Shown here one piece after another: positions 1 to 8,475 of a stretch of DNA of 64,000 nucleotides. A program made the position numbers and the translations under genes. The notes below the pieces were generated by a model. That model saw nothing but the letters and a program-made list of their open reading frames with translations, had not been told where the DNA came from and searched no databases. Position 1 is the stretch's first letter, and every line of letters starts with the position of its first letter. The DNA is from Thermotalea metallivorans (GTDB lineage: Bacteria > Bacillota > Clostridia > Peptostreptococcales > Thermotaleaceae): contig NZ_LOEE01000035.1 of assembly GCF_001562415.1 (NCBI RefSeq), positions 1 to 64,000 on the forward strand, read 5' to 3'.

Positions 1-44
1 ATTCACTACTCTAACTAAAAGGCTTTCTATGTGATATTAATCCT

Positions 45-125
45 GATGAACCGCCGGATACGGGACCGTATGTCCGGTGGTGTGAGAGGACGGTAGATAA
101 ATTAATTATCTACCTCCTACTCGAT
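45..125 (+). mobile_element. 3' end of a group II intron (domains V and VI)
   Basis: Positions 48-81 fold as a domain V-like hairpin with a CGC in the lower stem where the catalytic triad is expected. Positions 92-114 form a perfect 9-bp hairpin (GGTAGATAA / TTATCTACC) in the place of domain VI, followed by TCCTACTCGAT, a 3' end common in bacterial group II introns. The intron-encoded reverse transcriptase would lie upstream, outside the window. What is seen is the RNA-fold signature and the 3' consensus; the intron class is not assigned with certainty. Confidence 0.72.
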
Positions 126-249
126 TGCTAAAAAGATAAGAAATTTGTACTGAAAATTTGCGAGTCAGACAAGAAATGTTTATGGTGTATATTATGGAAT
201 GAATGAAAGGACACTAGGAATATAAAGGAACAATGGAGGGGATAGATGG

Positions 250-1626
250 ATGCATTTGCCAAAGGATTTTTTGAAGAGAATGCAGGGATTTATGCAGGAA
301 GAGTATGAAGCATTTGTAGAGACCTATAAAGAAAACAAAGTCCAAGGTTTGCGGATCAATACGCTGAAGATATCCGTAGAGGATTTTTTAAATTTCAATC
401 CCTTTCATTTGAAACATATTCCCTGGATAGAAGAAGGTTTTTATTATGGCACTGAAGATAAGCCTGGAAAACACCCATATCATGAGGCAGGCTTATATTA
501 TATACAAGAGCCCAGTGCCATGGCAGTGGCCACCATTTTAGATCCTAAACCCAGAGAAAGGATCTTAGATTTGTGTGCAGCTCCAGGGGGAAAATCTACC
601 CATATTGCTGCAAGGCTGAAGCATGAGGGTTTTTTGCTTTCTAATGAAATTCATCCGTCTAGGGCCAAGATTTTATCGCAAAATATTGAAAGAATGGGAA
701 TTAAAAATTGCGTTGTAACCAATGAAAGTCCTGAAAGGCTGGCACAACGATTTCAGAATTTTTTCCATAGAATACTGGTAGATGCCCCTTGTTCAGGAGA
801 AGGTATGTTTCGAAAGGATGTAGAAGCTTGCGAGCAATGGAGCATGGAAAAGGTGGCTTCATGCGCTCGGCGCCAACTGGATATTTTAGAGCAGGCTGTC
901 AAAATGCTAATGCCGGAAGGCAGACTGGTATATTCTACATGTACTTTTTCTCCGGAAGAGAATGAAGGTGTAATTGATCAATTTTTGAAAAAATATCATG
1001 AATTCAGCATAGAGGCAGTAGAAATTTATCATGGCTTCGGTGGAGGCAAACCGGAATGGATAAAATCTGAAAACGAAGGGTTGAGAAAAACCATAAGGTT
1101 GTGGCCTCACCGTATACAGGGAGAAGGACATTATATTGCGGTGCTGAAAAAGAATGATGGAGATGGAGAGTATAAAATAAAAAATAGTAAAAAAGAGATT
1201 GACCGAAAGGCCATCAAGGACTATTTTTGCTTTGCAGAAGAATATTTGCACAAAATTCCGGAAGGGGAATACATATTGTTTGGAGAGCAATTATATATTA
1301 TGCCTAAGGAAATGATTTCTCTAGAGTATTTAAAAATTCTAAGACCAGGATGGCACTTGGGTACCATGAAGAAAAACAGGTTTGAGCCTTCCCATGCCTT
1401 TGCTCTGGCTCTCACAGAGAAGGAAGCAAAAAATAATATCTGTTTTTCTGCCGAATCCAAGGAAATTCTATCTTATCTGAAAGGAGATCCCCTATCTGTT
1501 GACGGAAAAAAGGGATGGCATTTGATCCATGTGGATGGATATTCCTTGGGGTGGGGGAAATTGGCAAACAATGTTTTAAAAAATCATTACCCCAAAGGAT
1601 TGAGATGGACCGTGGATTCAGTCTAA
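250..1626 (+). CDS. rsmF: RsmB/RsmF-family rRNA cytosine-C5 methyltransferase
   Basis: A 458-residue SAM-dependent RNA m5C methyltransferase of the NOL1/NOP2/Sun family, acting on ribosomal RNA in the cytoplasm. SAM-binding motif I (DLCAAPGGKST) is at about residues 107-117. The two family cysteines are present: Cys181 in DAPCSGEGMF and the nucleophile Cys231 in YSTCTFSPEENE. The last ~150 residues match the ferredoxin-like and PUA-like C-terminal half of RsmF. The ATG follows GGAGGGG at suitable spacing. Family assignment is secure; the exact target cytosine cannot be told. It is a chromosomal gene, co-directional with rlmCD. Confidence 0.9.
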   Translation: MHLPKDFLKRMQGFMQEEYEAFVETYKENKVQGLRINTLKISVEDFLNFNPFHLKHIPWIEEGFYYGTEDKPGKHPYHEAGLYYIQEPSAMAVATILDPKPRERILDLCAAPGGKSTHIAARLKHEGFLLSNEIHPSRAKILSQNIERMGIKNCVVTNESPERLAQRFQNFFHRILVDAPCSGEGMFRKDVEACEQWSMEKVASCARRQLDILEQAVKMLMPEGRLVYSTCTFSPEENEGVIDQFLKKYHEFSIEAVEIYHGFGGGKPEWIKSENEGLRKTIRLWPHRIQGEGHYIAVLKKNDGDGEYKIKNSKKEIDRKAIKDYFCFAEEYLHKIPEGEYILFGEQLYIMPKEMISLEYLKILRPGWHLGTMKKNRFEPSHAFALALTEKEAKNNICFSAESKEILSYLKGDPLSVDGKKGWHLIHVDGYSLGWGKLANNVLKNHYPKGLRWTVDSV

Positions 1627-2072
1627 CGGCAAATTGATGAATTAATTGTGAACAGGCAGCAGAGAGACGTGCTGGATTTTCTTTATGGCAGACTAAAGAC
1701 AGATGCATTTGCCCAAGGACTTGAGAAAAACAAAAAAATTTCTTTCCGGGGCAGTGTACAGGGACGTTTCCATCATTCTTTGACTGACTTGTTAGACAAT
1801 AAGGCCCTTTCTTCTATAAGACAAGTATTTTTCGGGAAATTAGAAACAGACGGAAAAAGAAAGAAATTAAAAAAATCAGGAAACGTTATGATGGGGATCT
1901 TTATGAATACGCATATGCGGTCAATTTTCCATTTCTAAAGTTGCAAATTTTAGATATATGAAACAAAATGGACCAGCCCATCAAGAATCATGACACGAAT
2001 GAAAACCAACGCAAGCAACAAAAGTTTTTACTTTGAATTTATAACCAAGGGGAAGAGGAGTGTGGAAAGAAA
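1627..2072. other. Intergenic stretch, no convincing gene
   Basis: These 446 bases separate the two rRNA methyltransferase genes. A 96-codon frame (1648-1938, GTG start, no Shine-Dalgarno) is open on the plus strand but resembles no family I recognise. From about 1861 another frame gives a more protein-like stretch (KIRKRYDGDLYEYAYAV), which hints at a frameshifted relic. Without a ribosome site or homologue I do not call a gene. Confidence 0.5.
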
Positions 2073-3428
2073 ATGAAGAAGAAAGATATTTTAGAATTGA
2101 TGATTGAGGAAGTTGCCTTTCCCTCCATAGGAATAGCCTTCCATGAAGGAAAATCAGTCTATATAAAAAATACGATTCCTGGACAAAAAGTAAAGGTTTT
2201 TGTCAATAAGGTAAAGGATGCTTACGCAGAAGGAAAGACTTTGGAAATCTTAGAAAGATCTCCTATGGAACAGGATTCTTTTTGTACCCATTTTGGACTA
2301 TGTGGAGGATGTATTCATCAAACTATCGCTTATTCAAAACAATTGGAAATGAAGGCGGAGCAGGTGAAAAAACTGCTGGATGCCGCAGGAATTCAGGGCT
2401 ATGAGTTTTTGGGCATTGAGGGCAGTCCTAAGGAATTTGCCTATCGAAATAAAATGGAATATTCCTTTGGCGATGCGGAAAAAGACGGTGATTTGACGCT
2501 GGGAATGCATAAAAAGGGAAAGTTTAATTCGGTGGTAACGGTAGAACAATGTAAAATTGTTGATGAAGACTTTAATCAAATTCTTAAAAACACCCTGTCT
2601 TATTTTAGGAGAAAAAATGTACCAAGGTATAACAGCAGATTCCATAAAGGATATTTGAGGCACTTGGTCGTTCGCAAGGGAAAAAAGACAGGAGAAATTC
2701 TTGTGAATTTGGTGACTTCCACCCAAATGCAGTTTTCTATGGAGGAATGGGTAAATCTTTTGAAAGGACTAAGGTTGGAAGGGAAAATTGTAGGGATTTT
2801 GCATACCTTCAATGATAATCTTTCCGATGTGGTAGTTAGTGACAGAACGGAAGTATTATGGGGACAGGATTATTTTATGGAGGAGATTTTAGGCCTTCGA
2901 TTTAAAATCTCTGCTTTCTCTTTCTTTCAAACCAATTCTCTTGGCGCCGAAAAGCTGTATAATATGGTACTAGATTTTATTGAAGATGCACAAGGCAAAA
3001 CAATTTTTGATCTTTACAGTGGAACCGGAACCATTGGGCAAATTGTGGCGAAAAAAGCGAAAAAGGTGATAGGCATTGAGATTGTAGAGGAAGCGGTAGA
3101 GGCAGCCAATAAAAATGCCAAGATGAATGGTCTGGAGAATTGTACATTTATTGCCGGAGATGTTCTGAAAAAAATCGATGAGCTCAAGGAGAAGCCTGAC
3201 ATTATTATTCTTGATCCGCCCAGAGCTGGAGTTCATCCGAAGGCCTTAAAGAAAATACTAAACTACCGAGCGCCTGAAATCGTCTATGTGTCCTGTAATC
3301 CCAAAACATTGGCTGAAAATCTAAAGGATGTCCAACAGGCGGGATACAGGGTAAATAAGGTAAAAGCAATGGATATGTTCCCTCATACCACTCATGTTGA
3401 GTGCGTCACATTGATGTCAAGGGTTTAG
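2073..3428 (+). CDS. rlmCD: 23S rRNA (uracil-5-)-methyltransferase RlmCD/RumA
   Basis: A 451-residue TrmA/RumA-family enzyme that makes 5-methyluridine in 23S rRNA using SAM. An N-terminal TRAM-like region precedes the iron-sulfur cysteines (Cys71, Cys77, Cys80 in CTHFGLCGGC, with a fourth in EQCKI near 162). The C-terminal SAM domain has DLYSGTGTIGQ, DPPRAGVHP, the nucleophile in YVSCNPKTL and, at the extreme C-terminus, the general-base glutamate in HVECV. The last codons (3393-3428) are repeated near 59.3 kb, so the 3' end of this gene is the likely integration site of the adjacent prophage. Because the catalytic Glu lies inside the repeat, any integrating element must restore a working end, and this copy is intact. 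Confidence 0.95.
   Translation: MKKKDILELMIEEVAFPSIGIAFHEGKSVYIKNTIPGQKVKVFVNKVKDAYAEGKTLEILERSPMEQDSFCTHFGLCGGCIHQTIAYSKQLEMKAEQVKKLLDAAGIQGYEFLGIEGSPKEFAYRNKMEYSFGDAEKDGDLTLGMHKKGKFNSVVTVEQCKIVDEDFNQILKNTLSYFRRKNVPRYNSRFHKGYLRHLVVRKGKKTGEILVNLVTSTQMQFSMEEWVNLLKGLRLEGKIVGILHTFNDNLSDVVVSDRTEVLWGQDYFMEEILGLRFKISAFSFFQTNSLGAEKLYNMVLDFIEDAQGKTIFDLYSGTGTIGQIVAKKAKKVIGIEIVEEAVEAANKNAKMNGLENCTFIAGDVLKKIDELKEKPDIIILDPPRAGVHPKALKKILNYRAPEIVYVSCNPKTLAENLKDVQQAGYRVNKVKAMDMFPHTTHVECVTLMSRV
3369..3428 (+). repeat. Left copy of rlmCD 3'-end direct repeat (candidate attL)
   Basis: The final 60 bases of rlmCD. ATGGATATGTTCCC (3369-3382) recurs exactly at 59202-59215. CATGTTGAGTGCGT (3393-3406) and ATTGATGTCAAGGGTT (3410-3425) recur exactly and in the same register at 59299-59312 and 59316-59331. 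Serine integrases often target conserved gene ends, so this is the probable left attachment site of the prophage. The crossover dinucleotide is not determinable by eye. Confidence 0.65.
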
Positions 3429-3451
3429 AAATAAAGAACAGAAAAGCTTGT

Positions 3452-3528
3452 AAATAAAGGGTTTCCAGACATTTAGTTTTTCCCGAGGCCGATCTGCCGG
3501 ATGTGGCAATGTCAGGAAACCCTTATTT
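3452..3528. repeat. Long hairpin downstream of rlmCD, copy A
   Basis: Inverted repeat with arms 3452-3473 and 3508-3528 of about 21 bp, one A:A mismatch, one bulge and a 34-base loop. The 3' arm runs into ATTTT. A second copy with identical arms and equal loop length but a diverged loop lies at 59360-59436. It could be the rlmCD terminator or a functional end of the element family. Confidence 0.75.
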
Positions 3529-3590
3529 TGGTTGCTTGAGGGAACATATCAACCGTCCAGAAAATTAATAGTTGAGTTACCAGATTAGAT

Positions 3591-3613
3591 AACCCCCTTT
3601 TTTACAGGGGGTT
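3591..3613. terminator. Terminator hairpin between converging genes
   Basis: AACCCCC and GGGGGTT flank a T-rich loop, giving a 7-bp GC-rich stem between the converging rlmCD and type III res genes. It is absent from the otherwise similar DNA at 59.5 kb, so it is specific to this junction. The U-run lies in the loop, so efficiency is uncertain. Confidence 0.5.
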
Positions 3614-3637
3614 GAGGGTGCAGGATGGATGTATAAT

Positions 3638-6145
3638 TTAATCTTCTCGCTCAGCATCCGTATCAAAAATTCTATCAAGTTCCTCGTTTGATGTAATGCC
3701 ACGAACTTTATTTCTAACAGCTACTTTTGCCATATCAAGTCTATAGAAATGTTCACGACCGTCTAATCCTTTCTTTTGCCGGATAAGTTGAATTCTTCCA
3801 AATTTATCCCAATGTTTCTCTGCGAATTTTGCTAGGCCAACTGCCTTGGGATAATTGTCCTTACGGCTGGGGTCGTGTGGTTCTAGAATATCAAAAATGT
3901 AACCTTGTACATCAGCTCTCACTACCACTAAATCAGGAAACATAGAAGTGATAACACCGCCGACCTCATATGGGATTTCAAGTGACCACTTTTTACGATC
4001 AAGATTACGTAACCAGCAAACGGCACCGTTTTTTAGTTCTTCTTCAATAACTCCCTTTTCCCATGGGTTTAGTGATGCTTGGAATGTTCCATCCTCAGAA
4101 CAATAGAGGTGTCGATCAATTTTTATACTGTTATCTGAAACTGAAAAATCGATTGAATCTGGCAATACCCAAGGAATAGCTATTGGTTGAGCGGAAGCAT
4201 TTATTAATCTTTCATAGATGTTTTTTCGAGCCTCATTTAATCTTGCAATAGAGCGTTTATTATTCTCATATAGACTAATAAATTTCTCTTCTGCAAAGGC
4301 GTTTATTCGCTCCATAGCAGCAGTATCACTTGTAAGCACAATGACTTCAATCTTTACTTCAATATGGTCTCGGGTACTGTGGCGAATCCAATACTCCTTA
4401 TGTAAGCCTTCTCCCAATATCCTTCCAGCTTGTTCAAAATGTCGAGAAATGTCAAATTCGGTAACAGTCATGGTTTGTGTAGCTTCATCAAATGAATAAG
4501 CATTTTCTCCATAGTCAAATGTTAGCGTATTAAGAGCAAATCCAGTGATTGAAGCAACTCGACCATCAAAGTCACCACTTTCTTTTATGCGAGCAATTTC
4601 TTCGTCCATTTTTGATAAAACTGCATTTTTAACGGCTTTTTGTGCTTCCAAATCAATACCATCCATTGTTAATGCTCTAGAAAGCTGTATTAATAACTTA
4701 AGCGGTGCTTGCTTGCGGGATGAATCCAGGCGGTATGTAATGAGCTTATCCATTGAATCAAACACATCAGAATAAGCGAGGTTGCGCCCGAGTGTTATAA
4801 GCTCTTTATTTGTACCAGTTTCAGTGGGCATAACCGATTCACTATCATGTAGAGCATTAACAACATTTTTTACTGTATCTTTATCAAAGTATGGAAGAAA
4901 CAGACTTACATTATTAAGTTCAGCATCGGAGGCAATTCTTCTTGCCAAAGGAGTGCGAATCATACGCCCCAAAAGCTGTGCTATGTAGGTATAGTCCTGC
5001 GCGCTACGAAATGACATCATTGTTTCAGCACGAGGACAGTCCCAACCTGTGGAAAGGTTCATTTTGAAGAACACAACCTTCACATTTTCTTCGTCTTCGA
5101 TTCTAGAAGCTTCAATTTGATGAATTTCAACGTCACGCACTTTGATCGTACCATAATCATTAAAGGTATGTACCACTTCACCGGGCAATAACTTGCGTAC
5201 CATTGCCTCTTCCAGCAAATCGATACAAATCCCTAAATCGGTACGGGTTATTTCTCGTTCATTACCATCTTCGACTTGGACGACAAGGATAGGGTTTACC
5301 ATTTTCTCATTTTCACGTTCACAGTAAGCTTTCCAGTGAGCACATTTATTAAGCCAATTTTCGACTGCACCTTTGAACATTGTCATATCGGCACCAAGTT
5401 GGATATCTGGGTAATGAATAATGATTCTGTCCTTTAAAAGCCCCGATTCACGTACTTGTTCAGGTGGAACAATAACTTTTTGTACTGTCGAAGTAGTCCC
5501 AGCAATTAAGTTATCAAATCTCTGGGGTGTTGCGGTCACGCCGATAACTAAAGGCATAATACAAAGTCCGTCTTCTTCGCTACCTTTGATGAATTTTTGC
5601 ATGATGGATTGTGCTTTATTTTCTGCTTGAGCAGATGTATAAGTCCCTCTATGTGCTTCATCAATGACCACATAGAACTGTTTGGGAATGCGTTTAGCTG
5701 TATTTGTGAGTGTTTCCCAAATTGTATATTGCCTTGTATCGGACTTAGTTGTTAATAACTTGTCAGAACCGAGTTTTTGTGTGTTAATAAAATAAATACG
5801 TCCACCCTCCAAATACTCGGCATCAAAGTTTGAATCTACAGTTACTAAGTCCCGTACACGAATTTTGTCTGATTTGCTTTCAATTTTTAATCGCGTTTGC
5901 TCGTTAAGTTCCGGCGAATCGGAAAGCCAAACAAACACTGAATTCGGATCGCCGATATTATCTGAACCTCCATATAGGATTTCTTCAAAAAGTGCAGTCA
6001 TAATTATAGTTTTTCCAGAACCCGTAGGTGCGGAAAACGATATTACCTGAGGGTCTTTTTCGCTCCACATTAAATGAGCTTTATTAATTTTCTCATGCAA
6101 TTCTGCAAGAGCCGTTTCCTGAAATGGAAATAAAGTAACTCTCAT
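3638..6145 (-). CDS. res: Type III restriction-modification enzyme, Res subunit (SF2 helicase-nuclease)
   Basis: An 835-residue DEAD/DEAH helicase of the type III Res family. Motif I APTGSGKT is at residues 39-46, motif II DEAH at 162-165, motif III-like GVTATPQRF follows, and the motif VI region reads STGWDCPRAE and QLLGRMIRTP. Near residue 733 FPDLVV starts the C-terminal nuclease fold, and the expected (D/E)xK strand reads DILEPHD, so the usual lysine is not obvious. The ATG abuts the Mod stop codon and has its own AGGAGGG site, so the two are translated together. Mod plus Res would translocate on and cleave unmodified DNA. It ends the minus-strand defence operon. Confidence 0.88.
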   Translation of the reverse strand: MRVTLFPFQETALAELHEKINKAHLMWSEKDPQVISFSAPTGSGKTIIMTALFEEILYGGSDNIGDPNSVFVWLSDSPELNEQTRLKIESKSDKIRVRDLVTVDSNFDAEYLEGGRIYFINTQKLGSDKLLTTKSDTRQYTIWETLTNTAKRIPKQFYVVIDEAHRGTYTSAQAENKAQSIMQKFIKGSEEDGLCIMPLVIGVTATPQRFDNLIAGTTSTVQKVIVPPEQVRESGLLKDRIIIHYPDIQLGADMTMFKGAVENWLNKCAHWKAYCERENEKMVNPILVVQVEDGNEREITRTDLGICIDLLEEAMVRKLLPGEVVHTFNDYGTIKVRDVEIHQIEASRIEDEENVKVVFFKMNLSTGWDCPRAETMMSFRSAQDYTYIAQLLGRMIRTPLARRIASDAELNNVSLFLPYFDKDTVKNVVNALHDSESVMPTETGTNKELITLGRNLAYSDVFDSMDKLITYRLDSSRKQAPLKLLIQLSRALTMDGIDLEAQKAVKNAVLSKMDEEIARIKESGDFDGRVASITGFALNTLTFDYGENAYSFDEATQTMTVTEFDISRHFEQAGRILGEGLHKEYWIRHSTRDHIEVKIEVIVLTSDTAAMERINAFAEEKFISLYENNKRSIARLNEARKNIYERLINASAQPIAIPWVLPDSIDFSVSDNSIKIDRHLYCSEDGTFQASLNPWEKGVIEEELKNGAVCWLRNLDRKKWSLEIPYEVGGVITSMFPDLVVVRADVQGYIFDILEPHDPSRKDNYPKAVGLAKFAEKHWDKFGRIQLIRQKKGLDGREHFYRLDMAKVAVRNKVRGITSNEELDRIFDTDAERED

Positions 6146-8455
6146 TTATGAATCCCTCCTACTTCCCAACACAAAGTTATCAATGTAATCTCGGTATAGT
6201 TGGTATGTATTTTTTATTTTTATGCCATCAGTCATTTCGCGGAAAGCTTCCTCCGAGTTTGTTACAAAATATACCACTTTAATATTATTTACTTCTGAAA
6301 TCTTTTTTGCAAACTCGGCATATTTTGCTTCATCAACCAGAACTGCAAAGCCGTTTTGAGGAAGAATTAACATATCTGGTTCTTCATCGCTGTTTATTTC
6401 TGGCCTCCGGCCGATAGCACCGGATTTTAGCCAAAGCAATGGTAATATTTCGCGGAATTGTTGACCTAGTGATACGCTGTTTTTATCTAAAAAACCTAGT
6501 TTAAAATACTCAACATTTGCAGGAAAACCATCGCTCATGGGACGTTTAACTTGCAATGTTACATTCATTGGACCGAGCAAGTTTGATACCTGTGCTTTAA
6601 TTTCCTTGAAAGTGGCAGCAGATTTTACCACTATATAAAAGTCTGTGATGTGGTCTTGATCTTCTAAAGCTTCCAGCCATTCATTAACAGCATTTACATC
6701 AAACAAGATAGTCGCCGAATGTTTATCCGAAACAATAAATTTACTATCTGCTTTGACTAATGATTGTGGTAATTGCGACTTTCCATCCTTACCGCGTAGC
6801 AAAGAAACAAGCTGCTTTTTTGCATTAGTTGTTAGTTCCGTAGGATTATCAATAAAGCCAAGCTGATAGAATGAACGCTCTACCTCTTTTGATACTGTTT
6901 GGTTTGTGTAATACTCTCCTGATAGGATAGTGCCATCATCACGTTTTCCAAGGATACTATATTTTATCCTAGGCCAAGTAACCGAGCGACATATACCATG
7001 TTTTTCCCATTCTGGGTCGCCAGGTTGATATCCTTGTTCGCGTAAAGCTTTTGATTCTGCGTCTGATACTTCGTTATTTGTTACTAAAATACAACGACGG
7101 TTACCATTATCCTCTACGTTTAGTAAATTTACCGCATGGAGCGTTGTTCCACTACCAGCAAAAAAGTCGACAATTAAAGCATTTTTCTTTCCTGATACAG
7201 CGAATAACAATGCATCATGGACAGCATAGAGTGATTTTGGGTAAGAAAAACCGCCACCAATTATGGTTTTAAGCATATCTGTACCATGGGCTTCTGCATT
7301 ATATAAAGGATCAGTCCAAACCGTTTTTGGAGGTTCGCTTTCTCTACGTAAAATAATTTCTATTCGATTTCCTCTTTTTTCAATAAACATTCTATCTTTT
7401 ACTGATTCTACGGTATCACGTCCATATCGCCATTTCTTTTCAATGCCATTCTTATCAATTGGCCAAACATAAATTGTACCATCTGCATTATATTCTACTT
7501 GAGCTGTAGGGTGTAACTCTTCATCGAGTAAATCACCAAAACCGATGATGTTATAGTTAGAGTCTAGAATTACTGGATAAAAACATGTTGCACCTTCGTA
7601 GCGACCTGAAGTGCTTCCCCAACGTCTTAAATTATATACATCTCCACCAGTATGTTGCTTGCGAAAAATAGTACTTTCTGATGAATATGAAAATATTGCA
7701 TATTCATGAGTCACAGAAAATTTTTTGCCCTGAGTTCCGCCGGGATTATGCTGAATGGTTATGCAGGTATGAGTTAGGTTTGGAAAAATTTCGTGAAGGA
7801 GAATCCATAGATGAGCATATTCATTGTCATCTATTGTAGTAATCAAAACACCATCATCAGCAAGTATTCTTTTTGCTATCTTTAAACGTTTCTGCATCAT
7901 GGATAGCCATTTACTATGACGCCAATTATCAGTGGAATCAACATAATCATTATTATATTTCCAATCCCGAGCACCGGTATTGTATGGTGGATCTATATAA
8001 ATGCAGTCTACTTTCTTTGGATATAAATATTCTAATAACTGGAGAGCGTGGTAATTATCTGCTTCAATAATAGTGTGCCATAAATTACTGTCGGGTGCAT
8101 TCTCTACAGCAGCAATTGGCTGAAGCATGGGGAAAATAGGTTCTCCAAATTGAGCAACTGAAACCAACTCCGAAACTGGGATATTTCTAGTATCACCTGT
8201 TGTTTTGTTGCGGCAAAGGGCAATATCCTCTTCTATTTTTAACACCGTATACAAATCGTTAATATGACCTGTTTTGAGTGCAACCGTCGAGCCACGTTTT
8301 ACAGGAACATCATAAAGAGGAGTACATTCAGGAATGTGCTCTTCAAATACAAGACCAAATTTTTTATTTTTTGATAAGCGGGCAAATTCCTGTTCTAATC
8401 GATCACGCAAAGAAGTGTCAGGAATTTGACGCAGTAAATCATTGATTGCAGCCAT
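6146..8455 (-). CDS. mod: Type III restriction-modification DNA methyltransferase, Mod subunit
   Basis: A 769-residue site-specific adenine-N6 type methyltransferase. The catalytic DPPY is at residues 155-158 (IDPPYNTG) and the SAM motif FFAGSGTT at about 428-435, the beta-class order typical of Mod. The region between and after them holds the target-recognition part. It lies directly upstream of res, and 20 bases after the ABC-type ATPase gene, in one minus-strand operon. It protects host DNA and gives Res its sequence specificity. The recognition sequence cannot be predicted by reading. Confidence 0.9.
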   Translation of the reverse strand: MAAINDLLRQIPDTSLRDRLEQEFARLSKNKKFGLVFEEHIPECTPLYDVPVKRGSTVALKTGHINDLYTVLKIEEDIALCRNKTTGDTRNIPVSELVSVAQFGEPIFPMLQPIAAVENAPDSNLWHTIIEADNYHALQLLEYLYPKKVDCIYIDPPYNTGARDWKYNNDYVDSTDNWRHSKWLSMMQKRLKIAKRILADDGVLITTIDDNEYAHLWILLHEIFPNLTHTCITIQHNPGGTQGKKFSVTHEYAIFSYSSESTIFRKQHTGGDVYNLRRWGSTSGRYEGATCFYPVILDSNYNIIGFGDLLDEELHPTAQVEYNADGTIYVWPIDKNGIEKKWRYGRDTVESVKDRMFIEKRGNRIEIILRRESEPPKTVWTDPLYNAEAHGTDMLKTIIGGGFSYPKSLYAVHDALLFAVSGKKNALIVDFFAGSGTTLHAVNLLNVEDNGNRRCILVTNNEVSDAESKALREQGYQPGDPEWEKHGICRSVTWPRIKYSILGKRDDGTILSGEYYTNQTVSKEVERSFYQLGFIDNPTELTTNAKKQLVSLLRGKDGKSQLPQSLVKADSKFIVSDKHSATILFDVNAVNEWLEALEDQDHITDFYIVVKSAATFKEIKAQVSNLLGPMNVTLQVKRPMSDGFPANVEYFKLGFLDKNSVSLGQQFREILPLLWLKSGAIGRRPEINSDEEPDMLILPQNGFAVLVDEAKYAEFAKKISEVNNIKVVYFVTNSEEAFREMTDGIKIKNTYQLYRDYIDNFVLGSRRDS

Positions 8456-8475
8456 ATTTTTCAGCCTCCTAATAT

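Noticed and set aside
1648-1938. 96-codon frame between rsmF and rlmCD as a gene
   Set aside because: GTG without Shine-Dalgarno, and no recognised family; a possible frameshifted relic at best.
3452-3528. The long hairpin as an IS200/IS605 or MITE end
   Set aside because: No transposase, no target duplication and only found at the two rlmCD ends; a terminator or element-end structure fits better.
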